A stretch of DNA of 64,000 nt from Urmitella timonensis (GTDB lineage Bacteria; Actinomycetota; Actinomycetes; Actinomycetales; Actinomycetaceae): NCBI GenBank assembly GCA_900120415.1, contig FQLW01000006.1, forward strand, positions 496,001 to 560,000, in the 5' to 3' direction. Under the pieces are notes generated by a model. That model had not been told where the DNA came from and made no database searches. It saw only the letters and a list, made by a program, of their open reading frames with translations. The translations under genes were made by a program, and so were the position numbers. Below, piece after piece: positions 8,475-17,800 of the stretch; the first letter of the stretch is position 1, and each line of letters begins with the position of its first letter.

Positions 8475-8552
8475 TAAATCCGTGAAAATGCCAAAGCATT
8501 TTCCGGATTTCGGGGCGCGAGGCAAAATCCGCCCCTGTGCGCAAACGAGAGC
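8475..8552. repeat. 78-base repeat unit, copy 2
   Basis: This is a near-perfect copy of the unit at 8273, 202 bases further on. The sequence between the two copies contains GGGGCGGATTTA, the complement of the AAATCCGCCCC part, so the whole block can also fold as a large hairpin. Confidence 0.8.
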
Positions 8553-8587
8553 AGCAGGAAAACCTCCCAGCCAGACCCGATTTGGGA

Positions 8588-8779
8588 CTATTGGTTACGT
8601 TCACGCCAATGCGGCGGCATTTCGGATAGATAATCCACCTCGCGATGCCTCTCCGCTCCATCGCAAGCCTCGTCCTCGTCAAAGACTGAATCAACATTTT
8701 CCTGCCAGGAGGTAGGTTTCCCCTCTCGCATACGGATAGAATCAACCTCACTGTAGGTACGTACTGCCGCATGTTTCAT
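8588..8779 (-). CDS. Small acidic hypothetical protein coupled to the helicase-like gene
   Basis: This is a 63-aa ORF whose ATG lies 2 bases behind the stop of the large helicase-like gene, suggesting translational coupling. It is rich in Glu and Asp (DSVFDEDEACDGAERHR) and ends PPHWRERNQ. I do not recognise it. Codon choice looks like the neighbouring genes, and the repeat mosaic begins only after its stop, both in favour of a real gene. There is no clear ribosome site of its own. It may be a cofactor of the upstream protein or a chance frame. Confidence 0.45.
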   Translation of the reverse strand: MKHAAVRTYSEVDSIRMREGKPTSWQENVDSVFDEDEACDGAERHREVDYLSEMPPHWRERNQ

Positions 8780-8781
8780 AG

Positions 8782-11700
8782 CTAGCTGTTTCGCTTTACC
8801 ACGTTTGACAATATCGCGTCTACCTGGCTGTCACGCCGTTGCAAACCTAATTCAGCAAAAAGTAAATCGACTTCCTCATCCAGGCTGCGTCCTTTGCTAT
8901 CGGAACGAATCCAGGCAAGCAAATCGTCAAGCTGGTCATCTCCATAAGCAGTTAGCGGTAATCCCCTAGAAAGCGGAGGTCGCTTGATGGGGCGATTCGG
9001 AGCATCGTCTTCTTCGGGCATCGGCGCAGCCGCCGGTGAAAGCTCCGCGGAAGGAGCCTGCACAGCCGGTTCACCAGCGGGAACAGGAGAAGCTGCAACT
9101 TGGCGTTGGGCTTGAGCTTTCTTGCGTTCTTCAACTACATCTACCACTAGGTCAAGTAGGCGTTGGGCTTGAGCCGCCGGATCCATAAATACGGCGGTAG
9201 AGTAAACCATGCTGACTACCCAACCATATTCTTTAAGCCGGTCAAGCCAATGCCGTTCGCGACGTCGTAATGATTTTTCTGCCACATAGTCGGGATTATC
9301 GGTGAGCACTGCGACCAACAATTCATCTGGATAATCGGGATGCCCGATTGCTAAAGGAATCCGCATACCGTTCTTTGGTCCCAGATTCGGGATTACGGTT
9401 AATCCCACCGAATATAGTCTTTCTGCAAGATCTAATAGGAGACGATCAGGTTGCGATTCTTCCTCGCCCATTGCCTGAGCTGCCTGGACTGGGCCTACAG
9501 TTTGCGACTGTGAGCGGGCAGCTTGCAGCAGGTCATACAGCATTTTCGAGCCGGCACTATGAAGCCGCTGGGAATCGATTGCTTGCGGGGAAATTGAAGA
9601 AATGAGTGACAGCTCTTTACGTACCATAGATAGCGCATCTACCAGTAGCGCAGTGCCATCAGCTGCTGATATTACCCCGAAATTATGTAGCACCTGTCCG
9701 TGGGGAGTTTTCGCGAAACCAATCGATAAAATAACGTGATCTCGGCGCAAACCGGCTGCTCCGGCGGCATCTACTATCACGAATGGTTCTTCTGGGTTAT
9801 TTGCTAAGAACTTATCTAGTTCGGGGTTACGGGCAACTTCACTCATGATAGCAGCGCTAATTCGTTGCGCATGTTTGACCGTTAAGGCTACTACCCCTAG
9901 AGATTCTTTCGGTTGGTTCGCGGCGTGCTGGCACACCTGGCGCACAACCTCTTCAACCTCTTGCGAAGAGGTTTCTACACATTGCGCCCCTATCGCGGGC
10001 ATTCCTCTGCCATCAACTACGGTTAAAGTGACCGGACGAGAAGGACGAGGTACCGTTACTGGCATCACGTCTCGTCCGTAGTTGTGTTCTGCCAGGAATG
10101 AGGCTACCCATTCGTTTACCCGACTGCGGGTAGGAGGTGCAGTTAGTTGCGGGAATATACCGGCGAAATCTGAAACGGTTCCCTGTTCACTGCGGCGTAC
10201 ATCTCCCACAACTACCACTTGTTTAGCGCGAGCAACTGCCGGTATAACTTCCGCTAAATTGGCGTTTTCTATCCCGTCTAAGACCAGCAAATCTACCGGA
10301 TGATCATTGCCAAGAATCTGCGGTATCATCACTGGCGGGATAGCGCGGATAGGACGCAGACGTTCCACAATCGGGAATTGTCCGATTATTTCTGGTAAAT
10401 CGGTGCGTGCATCTTTGAGAACCTGTTCCAAGTCGGCAATGTTTTCAGTTTGCGATTCCACCAGTTTTGCCACCTGGCGCTGAATATGTTCTAGAACTTG
10501 AGCAGAGAGCGAATTAACTTGGGCAAGATCTAGTTCTCGTAGGCTGGCAGCTAGTTCTTCTAAATGTTCACCGTCAAAGTGGGCGAGCCTATCATCAAGT
10601 CGCAGCATTTCCGCCAAAGCCGATGCCCACCAGGCTAAATCTAGCTCCATGCGCACTAAATCGGCAGGGACTCTTCTGGCGCGTAAATCTTCTACCAGCT
10701 CATCTACCCCGAAATCGTGTAGCTCTTTCAAAATCGCTACCCGTTGTGGCAGTCTTTGAGCACCTTTTTCATCTGCTGAAAGGCTATCCATCAAACTGGC
10801 TAGTTTATCTAACGGCATTTCTGATAAATCACCAAAGCCAGTTGAAAAGAAGGGTTGCAGTTGGGAAAGATGAGTACGCAGTGCTTCCTCAGCTTTTTGC
10901 ATCTGGTCGAGGCGACCAGGAAGCACCGGCCAGCCCCCGCCCGGAGAATACTCACGCCAAATCCGTCTTTGCTGTTGTACCCGAATTAATTCCCGATGCA
11001 AATCTTCGACTTTACGTCCCGGACGTACCATGTCTTTAGCCTGTTTTACTAGGTGACGACGCTGGGATTCTTTCATGTTCAGGGCGCGTTCTTTACGCCA
11101 TTTCTTGGTCGCGGTCGCAATCACCATATCGGCTGCTGAACGTTCAAAAACCTGGGGTTTGAAAACATCCATTGCTTCGCGCAAACCGTCAAGCATTTTC
11201 AACTGATCATGCCACTGGTTGAGGGTAGTGGCTCGGCGTAAACCGGTTTCTTTTTGTGTTCGGTCAATATCCGCGCGTACTTGCGGCAAGGTTCTACCTG
11301 CCAATTGATTAACGCCATCAACTGCGGTATCAACCATTTCTGGCGAAGACACCACCACCGAATACCAAGGGTTAGTGGCTCGGGTTTGCGAGAATATTCC
11401 TTCTCGCTGGGCTTGTGCCAGTAGCTCTTGAACTCGTTTTGCCCCATCTGAGGCAATGTGATGCAAAGTTTCTAAATCGAAACGCACTTTGGTTCTAGGT
11501 CCAGGTTTCATAGCAGTTAAATCTGCTAACACCTGGAGCGCATCATAGGCGGAGACTTGCCAGGGGTCACGTTTACAATGCAATTGTTCCATATATCCGC
11601 CCAGTTGGGAACGGATTTGGGAAAGCTCGTTACGCATCTGAGTGGTGGCAGCGCCCACTTCGGAATCTATTGCGGGTACCGGAGTGCCAAGAGTGTCTAG

Positions 11701-12957
11701 CAGCTTTGCGGGTACAATATCGCGCCACCGGCTGCGATTAGATAAATCTAAGGTGAGGCTGTCTAAACCTAAACGCCCGAGAACCGCAAATACCTGTTGC
11801 AGGCGACGGCGCGCTCCTGGAACGTAGGCTATGGTTCTTCCCGCGCTGGCTCCGTCAGCAAGTATCGCTGCCACTGTGGAGGTAATTTCTGATTCTGGGG
11901 GCGCATCTAAGAGCAAGTTTGCGCCAGAAGCGACCGCATCTAACACATTGTGTTGAGCGGGATCCAGGTCGCCAACTCCGTGTTCTGCCAAGGGGTCACG
12001 GTCGGTTACTACCGGATCGGGCAGTGGGGACAGAACCGCTCCCGCAGCCTGAACATCTCCGCACAGCGCTGCGACTACCGGTGAGTGTTGCAATAAATCT
12101 TTATTAAGCGAAAAGTCTTTTACCAGGTTAGATAAGGGGTGTAGATACTGTCCGACAGTCAAAGAATCATACAGGTCAAATCCCAACAGGTGCCGTAATC
12201 CCAAACGGCGCAGCTCATGTAATGCGTTCGTAGGGCTAAATGCTACCTCTGTCTGCAATCCCTGCAATATGGAAACGATTTCACCCTGTTCGCCTTTTTC
12301 CCGCAGCGCAGCTTCTAGCGGGGGCCATACTTCTACCGCAGTATCTAAAGTGAGCAGCACATCCTCGTCTGCGGTTAAGGAAATTTCTACCGGACATAGC
12401 AGAGCCGGCCCGGTGATGGTGCGCGGTTCGCTGGCGCGAACTTTTTCAATATCGTAAACTGCGCTCTCGGTGTCATTTGGTTGCGGAGTATCCTCATTGG
12501 AAACCCCAGTTGAGCTTAGGGTAGAGGCAGCGGCCGCCGAGGTTTTCGTAGCTGAGGACGCGCCGTTCACGCTGGCGCGATCCCAGGCTGCCCCCAAGCT
12601 CCCGCCCTGCCGCCAGGAAGCAGTACCGATAGCCAGATAAACCGGACCGGAACCATAACGAGATTCACGATCACGCGCAGCGGAGAGGACTTCCCGTGCT
12701 CGAATCCGACAATGTGAAAGGGCACGCGGTTCTCGTACCAGGTTTGATAGGCGTGTCGGCCGCCCTCCGTAAAGTTGCGCCAAGCCCCCGGGGTGCGCGG
12801 CAGATAGTTCCAAATATCCAGAGGCAGTTTCCTCTGCAATAATCTGCTCTAGATTGGCGCTCCAGCGCGTTAAGGCCTCATCAATTAGTTCTTCCCGGCT
12901 AGTGACAGCCGATTTTACCGGCTGTGCTTCACTGTCTGCCGTTTCTGTTGAGTTCAT
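8782..12957 (-). CDS. SF1 helicase-like protein with degenerate catalytic motifs and Vsr-like C-terminal domain
   Basis: This is about 1391 aa from the ATG at 12957 (weak GGAA ribosome site); a GTG 37 codons upstream keeps the frame open but lacks a ribosome site. The order of parts follows large UPF1/DNA2-type SF1 helicases. There is an N-terminal region, a motif I position (about residues 351-360) reading APPESEITST instead of GPPGTGKSQT, a long coiled middle, a motif II position reading DLLVLDGIENA (about 889-899) instead of DExx, then VVVVGDVRRS (914-923). A late stretch around 1058-1122 (AGLRRDHVILSIGF, LHNFGVISAADG, ALSMVRKELSLISSI) parallels QGDERDVIILS and LNVAITRAR. After that comes a Vsr/MTES_1575-like segment (about 1215-1260: LTDNPDY, LRRRERHWLDRL, YGWVV, YSTAVF). 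The Lys, Glu and Arg needed for ATP hydrolysis are absent, so I infer a pseudo-helicase, role unknown. Confidence 0.7.
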   Translation of the reverse strand: MNSTETADSEAQPVKSAVTSREELIDEALTRWSANLEQIIAEETASGYLELSAAHPGGLAQLYGGRPTRLSNLVREPRALSHCRIRAREVLSAARDRESRYGSGPVYLAIGTASWRQGGSLGAAWDRASVNGASSATKTSAAAASTLSSTGVSNEDTPQPNDTESAVYDIEKVRASEPRTITGPALLCPVEISLTADEDVLLTLDTAVEVWPPLEAALREKGEQGEIVSILQGLQTEVAFSPTNALHELRRLGLRHLLGFDLYDSLTVGQYLHPLSNLVKDFSLNKDLLQHSPVVAALCGDVQAAGAVLSPLPDPVVTDRDPLAEHGVGDLDPAQHNVLDAVASGANLLLDAPPESEITSTVAAILADGASAGRTIAYVPGARRRLQQVFAVLGRLGLDSLTLDLSNRSRWRDIVPAKLLDTLGTPVPAIDSEVGAATTQMRNELSQIRSQLGGYMEQLHCKRDPWQVSAYDALQVLADLTAMKPGPRTKVRFDLETLHHIASDGAKRVQELLAQAQREGIFSQTRATNPWYSVVVSSPEMVDTAVDGVNQLAGRTLPQVRADIDRTQKETGLRRATTLNQWHDQLKMLDGLREAMDVFKPQVFERSAADMVIATATKKWRKERALNMKESQRRHLVKQAKDMVRPGRKVEDLHRELIRVQQQRRIWREYSPGGGWPVLPGRLDQMQKAEEALRTHLSQLQPFFSTGFGDLSEMPLDKLASLMDSLSADEKGAQRLPQRVAILKELHDFGVDELVEDLRARRVPADLVRMELDLAWWASALAEMLRLDDRLAHFDGEHLEELAASLRELDLAQVNSLSAQVLEHIQRQVAKLVESQTENIADLEQVLKDARTDLPEIIGQFPIVERLRPIRAIPPVMIPQILGNDHPVDLLVLDGIENANLAEVIPAVARAKQVVVVGDVRRSEQGTVSDFAGIFPQLTAPPTRSRVNEWVASFLAEHNYGRDVMPVTVPRPSRPVTLTVVDGRGMPAIGAQCVETSSQEVEEVVRQVCQHAANQPKESLGVVALTVKHAQRISAAIMSEVARNPELDKFLANNPEEPFVIVDAAGAAGLRRDHVILSIGFAKTPHGQVLHNFGVISAADGTALLVDALSMVRKELSLISSISPQAIDSQRLHSAGSKMLYDLLQAARSQSQTVGPVQAAQAMGEEESQPDRLLLDLAERLYSVGLTVIPNLGPKNGMRIPLAIGHPDYPDELLVAVLTDNPDYVAEKSLRRRERHWLDRLKEYGWVVSMVYSTAVFMDPAAQAQRLLDLVVDVVEERKKAQAQRQVAASPVPAGEPAVQAPSAELSPAAAPMPEEDDAPNRPIKRPPLSRGLPLTAYGDDQLDDLLAWIRSDSKGRSLDEEVDLLFAELGLQRRDSQVDAILSNVVKRNS

Positions 12958-13148
12958 GTTCGTTTCCGGGTTATAGCTCACCATGCCAGCATACGAGAAG
13001 TAAAAGGTTTTCCCTGGTTGCCATGCCCTAAGAACTCGAAAACGACATTTATCACTTCCCCAAGACACCTAGCGATTTTCGTGCTCAGTTTCTAGGCGGG
13101 TTTCCGAGTGTTATCCTAGACAGGTTGAGGCGCTATCTCTCGCCTTAC

Positions 13149-13221
13149 GCCCTCGTAGCTCAGGGGATAGAGCACCGCTCTCCTAAAGCGGGTGTCGGAC
13201 GTTCGAATCGTCTCGGGGGCA
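13149..13221 (+). tRNA. tRNA-Arg (anticodon CCT)
   Basis: This is a 73-nt cloverleaf. The acceptor GCCCTCG pairs with CGGGGGC, the anticodon stem CCGCT/AGCGG encloses the loop CTCCTAA, and the T arm has GTTCGAATC. The discriminator is A, and CCA is not encoded. Confidence 0.95.
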
Positions 13222-13302
13222 CAATAAAGGCGCTGTTTTTGCCCGCCCTCAAAAGTCGCTTTCGTCAGGCATAATGGCGAGGGCGAACCGGGGATTACTA
13301 AC

Positions 13303-14637
13303 CTAGGTTCCGGTATCGCGTGACTGGTTATCCATAATCCGTTGCCGCTCTGCTCGTTCTTTCCGCCGTCGCATCGCCCGCTCACGCGGTCCCTCAATCG
13401 AAATAAAAGGACGGGAAACCCGGAGGGTAACATCGACTCTCCAATGTCGCCAGAGCCAAAGCCCCACAATCACTGCCACCAGCAAAGATGCTATCGCCCC
13501 CACCCCGAGTGACCAACGCGGCCCCCAATGTTCGGCCACCCAGCCAATTATTGGGGCTCCAATCGGAGTGGTTCCCAGGAAGAAGAGGAAATAGATAGAG
13601 AGCACTCGTCCTCTGATTTCTTCGTCGGTAGAAACTTGGATAGCAGCATTTGCACAGGTAAGCAGGTTTAGCATCACAAATCCGGTAGGTATCAGCAGCA
13701 GGGCAAACACCTCGTAGGTGGGAGAAAGCGCCAACGCGCCCTCTAAAATCCCGAAAACTACCGCTGAAACCACCACGGTAAAAACCCTCGGTTGGGTACG
13801 GCGCGCCGCCTGGAAAGCTCCCCCAAGAGCCCCGATAGCCATCACCGACCCCAATAGACCGTATTCTCCCGCTCCTTTACCGAACACTTTAGTTGCCATC
13901 ACCGCTTGCGTAAGCTGGAAGTTTAGCCCCAAGGCTCCCACAACCGTCAAAATCGCGATAATAGCTTTAATATCGGTACGGTTTTGCACGTATCGCAATC
14001 CCTCACGCATCATTCCCTTGGTGCGAGGAGCCTTTTCGGGGGTGTAAAGCCGGGCGGTATCCATGAAACATAGCCCCACCACCGGCACTATAAACAGGGC
14101 AAAATTGGCGATAAACACCCAGCCTGGACCGATTCCGGCAATCACAAACCCCGCCAGTCCCGGACCGATTAAACGGGCAGAATTAAAAGCCATAGAGTTT
14201 AACCCCACCGCATTAGGTAAATCCTGCTCGGTGACCAGTTCCGAAATAAAGGCTTGGCGCGCAGGGGAGGTTAAACAATCGGCTACCCCACTCACCAGGG
14301 CGATTATATAGATATGCCAGAGGGCGGCTACCCCGGTAAGTAACAACACTCCGGTTAAAAGTCCGCTAAGGGCGACTACGCATTGACAGATTTGGATGAT
14401 GTGACGCCGATCGAAGCGGTCGGCAACTATTCCGGCAGGTATAGATAGCAACAATTGTGGCAGGAACTGCAAGGCGGTGACCAGCCCTACCGCGAAACCA
14501 GAGTGAGCGGTAAGCACGGTTAATACCACCCAGTCTTGAGCGACTCTTTGCATCCAGGTGGCGGTGGAAGCGAAGATATTGGATAGCCACCACAGCCGGT
14601 AGTTGCGGTATTTGAAGGAAGTGAATGTGCGCGACAA
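13303..14637 (-). CDS. MFS exporter (EntS/MFS_3-like)
   Basis: This is a protein of about 444 aa with 12 predicted membrane helices, of the major facilitator family. The start RTFTSFKYRNYRLWWLSNIFAS and WMQRVAQDWVVL are typical of the MFS_3 (enterobactin exporter-like) group, as is IPAGIVADRFDRR between helices 2 and 3. Such proteins export siderophores or drugs with proton flow; the substrate here is unknown. GGGGGAGG lies 5-6 bases before a TTG at 14637, which I take as the start; the frame is open to 14667. The C-terminus is a basic cytoplasmic tail rich in Arg. The gene stands alone between two tRNA genes. Confidence 0.88.
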   Translation of the reverse strand: MSRTFTSFKYRNYRLWWLSNIFASTATWMQRVAQDWVVLTVLTAHSGFAVGLVTALQFLPQLLLSIPAGIVADRFDRRHIIQICQCVVALSGLLTGVLLLTGVAALWHIYIIALVSGVADCLTSPARQAFISELVTEQDLPNAVGLNSMAFNSARLIGPGLAGFVIAGIGPGWVFIANFALFIVPVVGLCFMDTARLYTPEKAPRTKGMMREGLRYVQNRTDIKAIIAILTVVGALGLNFQLTQAVMATKVFGKGAGEYGLLGSVMAIGALGGAFQAARRTQPRVFTVVVSAVVFGILEGALALSPTYEVFALLLIPTGFVMLNLLTCANAAIQVSTDEEIRGRVLSIYFLFFLGTTPIGAPIIGWVAEHWGPRWSLGVGAIASLLVAVIVGLWLWRHWRVDVTLRVSRPFISIEGPRERAMRRRKERAERQRIMDNQSRDTGT

Positions 14638-14851
14638 AACTACCTCCCCCATTTTTGGAATCACCAATCCGCTATAGTTTCAGCCTACTCGGGTTATTTC
14701 GTTGTGCCATCTATCCTCGCTAAAAGCGTAGCTGACTGGTCGAGGGACGAGGGTGAAAGATTAGCTGCTATCGCCTAAGTGACCCGATACACGGAGCTAG
14801 TTTTTGGACACTCTCACCCCGTCCGTTAAACTGTGGGAGTGCTTTGACATT

Positions 14852-14939
14852 GGAGATGTCGCATAGTGGCCTAGTGCGCTCCCCTGCTAAGGGAGTTGGG
14901 GTGGATAGCCCCTCGAGGGTTCGAATCCCTCCATCTCCG
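14852..14939 (+). tRNA. tRNA-Ser (anticodon GCT)
   Basis: This is an 88-nt class II tRNA. The acceptor GGAGATG pairs with CATCTCC, the anticodon loop CTGCTAA sits on stem CTCCC/GGGAG, the long variable arm is TTGGGGTGGATAGCCCCTC, and the T loop is GTTCGAATC. The discriminator is G. Confidence 0.96.
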
Positions 14940-15110
14940 CCGACAGACCAGGTTTTACCCCCTATTTATCTCAGTTTTTAGGGTGGTTGTTAGCGCTTCT
15001 CACCAGTTTTAACGCCAAAGTGACAGAAAACTACGCGAAGCTTTTTAGGCACTAACCCCAATTTCGCTACCCCATACGCGGCAAAGCACGCCTATCTGCG
15101 GCTTATTAGT

Positions 15111-16814
15111 TTATTCCCCGCTATAAATATGTTTTGGCCACGCCATCACTCGGCGTAGATTACGCACCTGGAAGCGTTCTAACAGTTTTCCGCCGCCGTA
15201 GATTCCCCCCACCAGCACCGCAGCGGTAATGAGGGCAGCTATCAAGAGCGAGACCCAAGAGGTATTAAGGAGGACGCAGACCAGCATAATTAATCCCGAA
15301 GGGAGAGCGCACAGCAACAACGCCGCCATTGAGGATGCCATGGCAGCCAGCATAGATTTTCCACTTCCTCCCGAATTGTTACGCAGAGCCGACTGTCCAG
15401 GTGCCGGACCGGGAATAGTAACCACCGCAGAAATCAAAGCATTTGCACCCAAAGCCACTAACAGGTAGCAGCAGGCTAAAATGGCAGATTTCAAAATGGC
15501 GGAGGTGTCCATTTTCAGTGCGAAACCAAAAATCAAAGTAATCGCCACCATCACCGGAAGTTGAAAGCTAGCAAGAACCCCAACACGCACGGTTCTGTCA
15601 GTTTTACCGGCAACCCCGGCAATAATCTGATACCAGTAGGCGGAAGAATCATTGGACCACATATTCAGCAGCGCAGTTGCGGCCGTTACCGCTACCAGCA
15701 AGATAGTGCCGTTTAACGCCCAAAAAACCATTTCTCCCGAGGGATGGTTTGCCCACAACATAATCCCAAAAATAACTGCCACATACAGTATCGAAGATAG
15801 AGAAATAATTTGGCGCGGGTCTTTTCGCTGGTAATAACTTATTCTTGCCCAATGAATTTGTCCTACCGGCGACAGAGGTAACGCTCGCGCTAACAGAGGA
15901 ATCCTCCAGACGTCCTCACTATTTTCATTAAAGGAGGCATCTAAGTTCTTTGCAGCGGATACTTCCGCTAAAACCTGCCCCCGCCCCATTAGAGCGTTCG
16001 CAAAAACCTTCGGCCACGCCCTCAAGATTAGAACCCCATAAAAGCAGGTAGAGGCGAGGGAGAGCGCCAGCCCCCAATAAAAATGAGCCATCACGAAAGA
16101 GGCAATCAGGAAAGGAGCAAGCGGAGTAAGAGCCAAGAAATACCAAAAAATCTGCGCCGTGCTTCCAGTCAGTTTTTGCATCAGCAGCGGGAAAAACGCG
16201 GTTGCGCCACCGCTATCAGCAAACCAATGCTGAATCATAGTCACCAGGAAGTATCCCAAAGCGATTACCACCAGCATACCGATACCGGTAAAAAGCTGGC
16301 GAGAGCTAGCGCGCTTGGCAGTTAATCGCGACACCAGCCGAGTTTGCAATATCTGAGTGAACGCTGCAATCAAAAACACCCCTAGCAGCCCACTTAGAAC
16401 GGTAAGCACACTCGCACCAAGGCTACCGGCAGCTAGCCACCCCGCCAGCGACACCTCGTAGATAACGAAAACTACACAAGAGGAAACACTGACGATATTA
16501 GCCGCGAGCAACCCGTAAGCTGCGCGCCGAGTAGGGACGATATAAGGGCCTAACGCCTGGGGGGTCAGGCTTTGTTCACCAGCTACCGATGCCGATACCA
16601 TCATCATCCACACCAGGACGATAAGCAGCGCGTAATAGATTTGAATCGGAGCGGTAAGCCCCGCGCGACCTGCTTGCCAAAAGCCGGTTGCCACCCCAAG
16701 TAATATAAATGCCACGTAGATGATAGCTAGGACACCGAGGACTATTCGCCACCACTGTTTAGTGAACTGTTTGGTTTGCAACCGCAGGTTTAACCTGATT
16801 AGCGTCCCAACCAT
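15111..16814 (-). CDS. ABC transporter membrane subunit (ABC-2/exporter type)
   Basis: This is a 567-aa, strongly hydrophobic protein with about a dozen membrane segments and no ATPase motif. It opens MVGTLIRLNLRLQTKQFTKQ followed by a first helix (about 24-46). It overlaps the upstream ATPase gene by 16 bases, so the two form one unit. It lacks a recognisable substrate-binding partner, which argues for export or for moving a membrane-active compound. The substrate cannot be told from the sequence. The C-terminus is basic (RFQVRNLRRVMAWPKH). Confidence 0.85.
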   Translation of the reverse strand: MVGTLIRLNLRLQTKQFTKQWWRIVLGVLAIIYVAFILLGVATGFWQAGRAGLTAPIQIYYALLIVLVWMMMVSASVAGEQSLTPQALGPYIVPTRRAAYGLLAANIVSVSSCVVFVIYEVSLAGWLAAGSLGASVLTVLSGLLGVFLIAAFTQILQTRLVSRLTAKRASSRQLFTGIGMLVVIALGYFLVTMIQHWFADSGGATAFFPLLMQKLTGSTAQIFWYFLALTPLAPFLIASFVMAHFYWGLALSLASTCFYGVLILRAWPKVFANALMGRGQVLAEVSAAKNLDASFNENSEDVWRIPLLARALPLSPVGQIHWARISYYQRKDPRQIISLSSILYVAVIFGIMLWANHPSGEMVFWALNGTILLVAVTAATALLNMWSNDSSAYWYQIIAGVAGKTDRTVRVGVLASFQLPVMVAITLIFGFALKMDTSAILKSAILACCYLLVALGANALISAVVTIPGPAPGQSALRNNSGGSGKSMLAAMASSMAALLLCALPSGLIMLVCVLLNTSWVSLLIAALITAAVLVGGIYGGGKLLERFQVRNLRRVMAWPKHIYSGE

Positions 16815-17641
16815 GACAGGTCTCCTTCGCGTTGCTGATGCCCCCCTACCAACTGCAGGAAGCGCGAGTTGAGGTCTTGCCCTGCCGCGACTTCTTCGGT
16901 GGTTCCGGATACCAGAATACGACCATGATTAATCACTGCCACATGGGTACACAACGATTCCACGGTCGCCATCACATGGGAAGATAACACTACTGTTCCC
17001 CCTAGCTTCACATATTCTTTTAACACCTGTTGTAGGGTGTTTGCCGAAACCGGATCGACCGCTTCAAAAGGTTCATCCAAAACCACTAGGCGCGGGGAGG
17101 TAACCAGCGCTAAAGCTAAACCGATTTTCTTGCGCATACCGGTCGAGTATTCGCTTATCGTTTTCTTTTTATCTAGCGGCAGTTCAAATGCTTGCAAAAG
17201 TGAACGGGAGCGCTGAATTGCGGTCTGTTTATCAAGACCGCGCAGCTGAGCGACAAATGTTAAATGTTCAATCCCGCTGAGACGGTCAAACATATGCATC
17301 CCGTCGGGTAATACCCCCAACGCTGCCTTTGCCGCTACGGGTTCGTCCCACATACTGATGCCATTAATGAAAACTGTGCCTCTATCAGGTTCTAAAAGAC
17401 CGGTAGCGATAGACAGAAACGTGGATTTTCCAGCCCCATTAGGACCTACCAGCCCGAAAAATGAGCCAGCCGGTATTTGCAAATAAAGATGGTCTAAGGC
17501 AAGGTTATTTCCGTAGAGTTTCACTACGTCCTGAGCATCTATCGCATTACCTATCCCCGCGGCTTGAGGTGCGCGCCTCTCCGGTTTTTCTGGTGAATCC
17601 AGCTTAGGTTTGGGGTTAGGTTTGGGGAGTTCATATTCCAT
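16799..17641 (-). CDS. ABC transporter ATP-binding protein
   Basis: This 280-aa nucleotide-binding subunit powers the membrane protein encoded behind it. The Walker A motif is GLVGPNGAGKST (about residues 62-73), the Q-loop region lies before FDRLSGIEHL, the signature is EYSTGMRKKIGLAL (about 164-177), Walker B is LVVLDEPFEAVDP (about 185-197), and the switch His is in VLSSHVM. The signature STGM rather than LSGGQ is common in ABC-2 exporters. There is a Pro/Lys/Glu-rich N-terminal extension of about 30 residues. The ATG lies 6 nt after TAGTCT, without a ribosome site, so the mRNA is probably leaderless. Confidence 0.95.
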   Translation of the reverse strand: MEYELPKPNPKPKLDSPEKPERRAPQAAGIGNAIDAQDVVKLYGNNLALDHLYLQIPAGSFFGLVGPNGAGKSTFLSIATGLLEPDRGTVFINGISMWDEPVAAKAALGVLPDGMHMFDRLSGIEHLTFVAQLRGLDKQTAIQRSRSLLQAFELPLDKKKTISEYSTGMRKKIGLALALVTSPRLVVLDEPFEAVDPVSANTLQQVLKEYVKLGGTVVLSSHVMATVESLCTHVAVINHGRILVSGTTEEVAAGQDLNSRFLQLVGGHQQREGDLSWLGR

Positions 17642-17647
17642 GGGTAA

Positions 17648-17674
17648 AGACTATCAGCCCCCCCCATTCGCCAA
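17648..17674 (-). promoter_or_regulatory. Promoter of the ABC operon with a G8 tract in its spacer
   Basis: On the minus strand -35 TTGGCG (17674-17669) and -10 TAGTCT (17653-17648) are separated by 15 bases that include eight G in a row. The ATG follows the -10 by 6 nt. Slippage of the tract would alter the spacer. Confidence 0.45.
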
Positions 17675-17800
17675 CTGTGCGACACCCATTTCTAGGGGGG
17701 CAGTGGCGGCTCCCTTAAGTCCTATTCCTTTTTGTGACCACCCCCCTTCCCGCACTCACGTTGCCGTCCCGTCCTAATTCGTGTTTCTCGCAACCACCCC

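Larger units (their letters stand above)
7727..8587. repeat. Gene-free mosaic of palindromic repeats
   Basis: About 860 bases behind mscL hold no convincing gene. Several repeat families are interleaved: a nested inverted repeat of CACCCTCCCGG type (7785-7893), a GGAAAACG...CGTTTTCC hairpin near 7965, two copies of GCGGGAGGACAAACTTTCCC (about 7995 and 8350), a palindrome with arms CGGTAAAAG/CTTTTACCG (8050-8110), and a 78-base unit present twice (8273 and 8475). Open frames across this stretch run through the repeats on both strands and look like chance. The arrangement resembles BIME/REP-like clusters. Confidence 0.75.

Noticed and set aside
7774-8477. Several open frames of 65-110 codons on both strands behind mscL
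   Set aside because: They run through repeated palindromic sequence on both strands at once and have no ribosome sites or familiar protein patterns.
8272-8772. A 166-codon minus-strand frame behind the helicase-like gene
   Set aside because: It covers both copies of the 78-base repeat, so part of its protein is simply duplicated repeat; it also overlaps the better 63-codon candidate.
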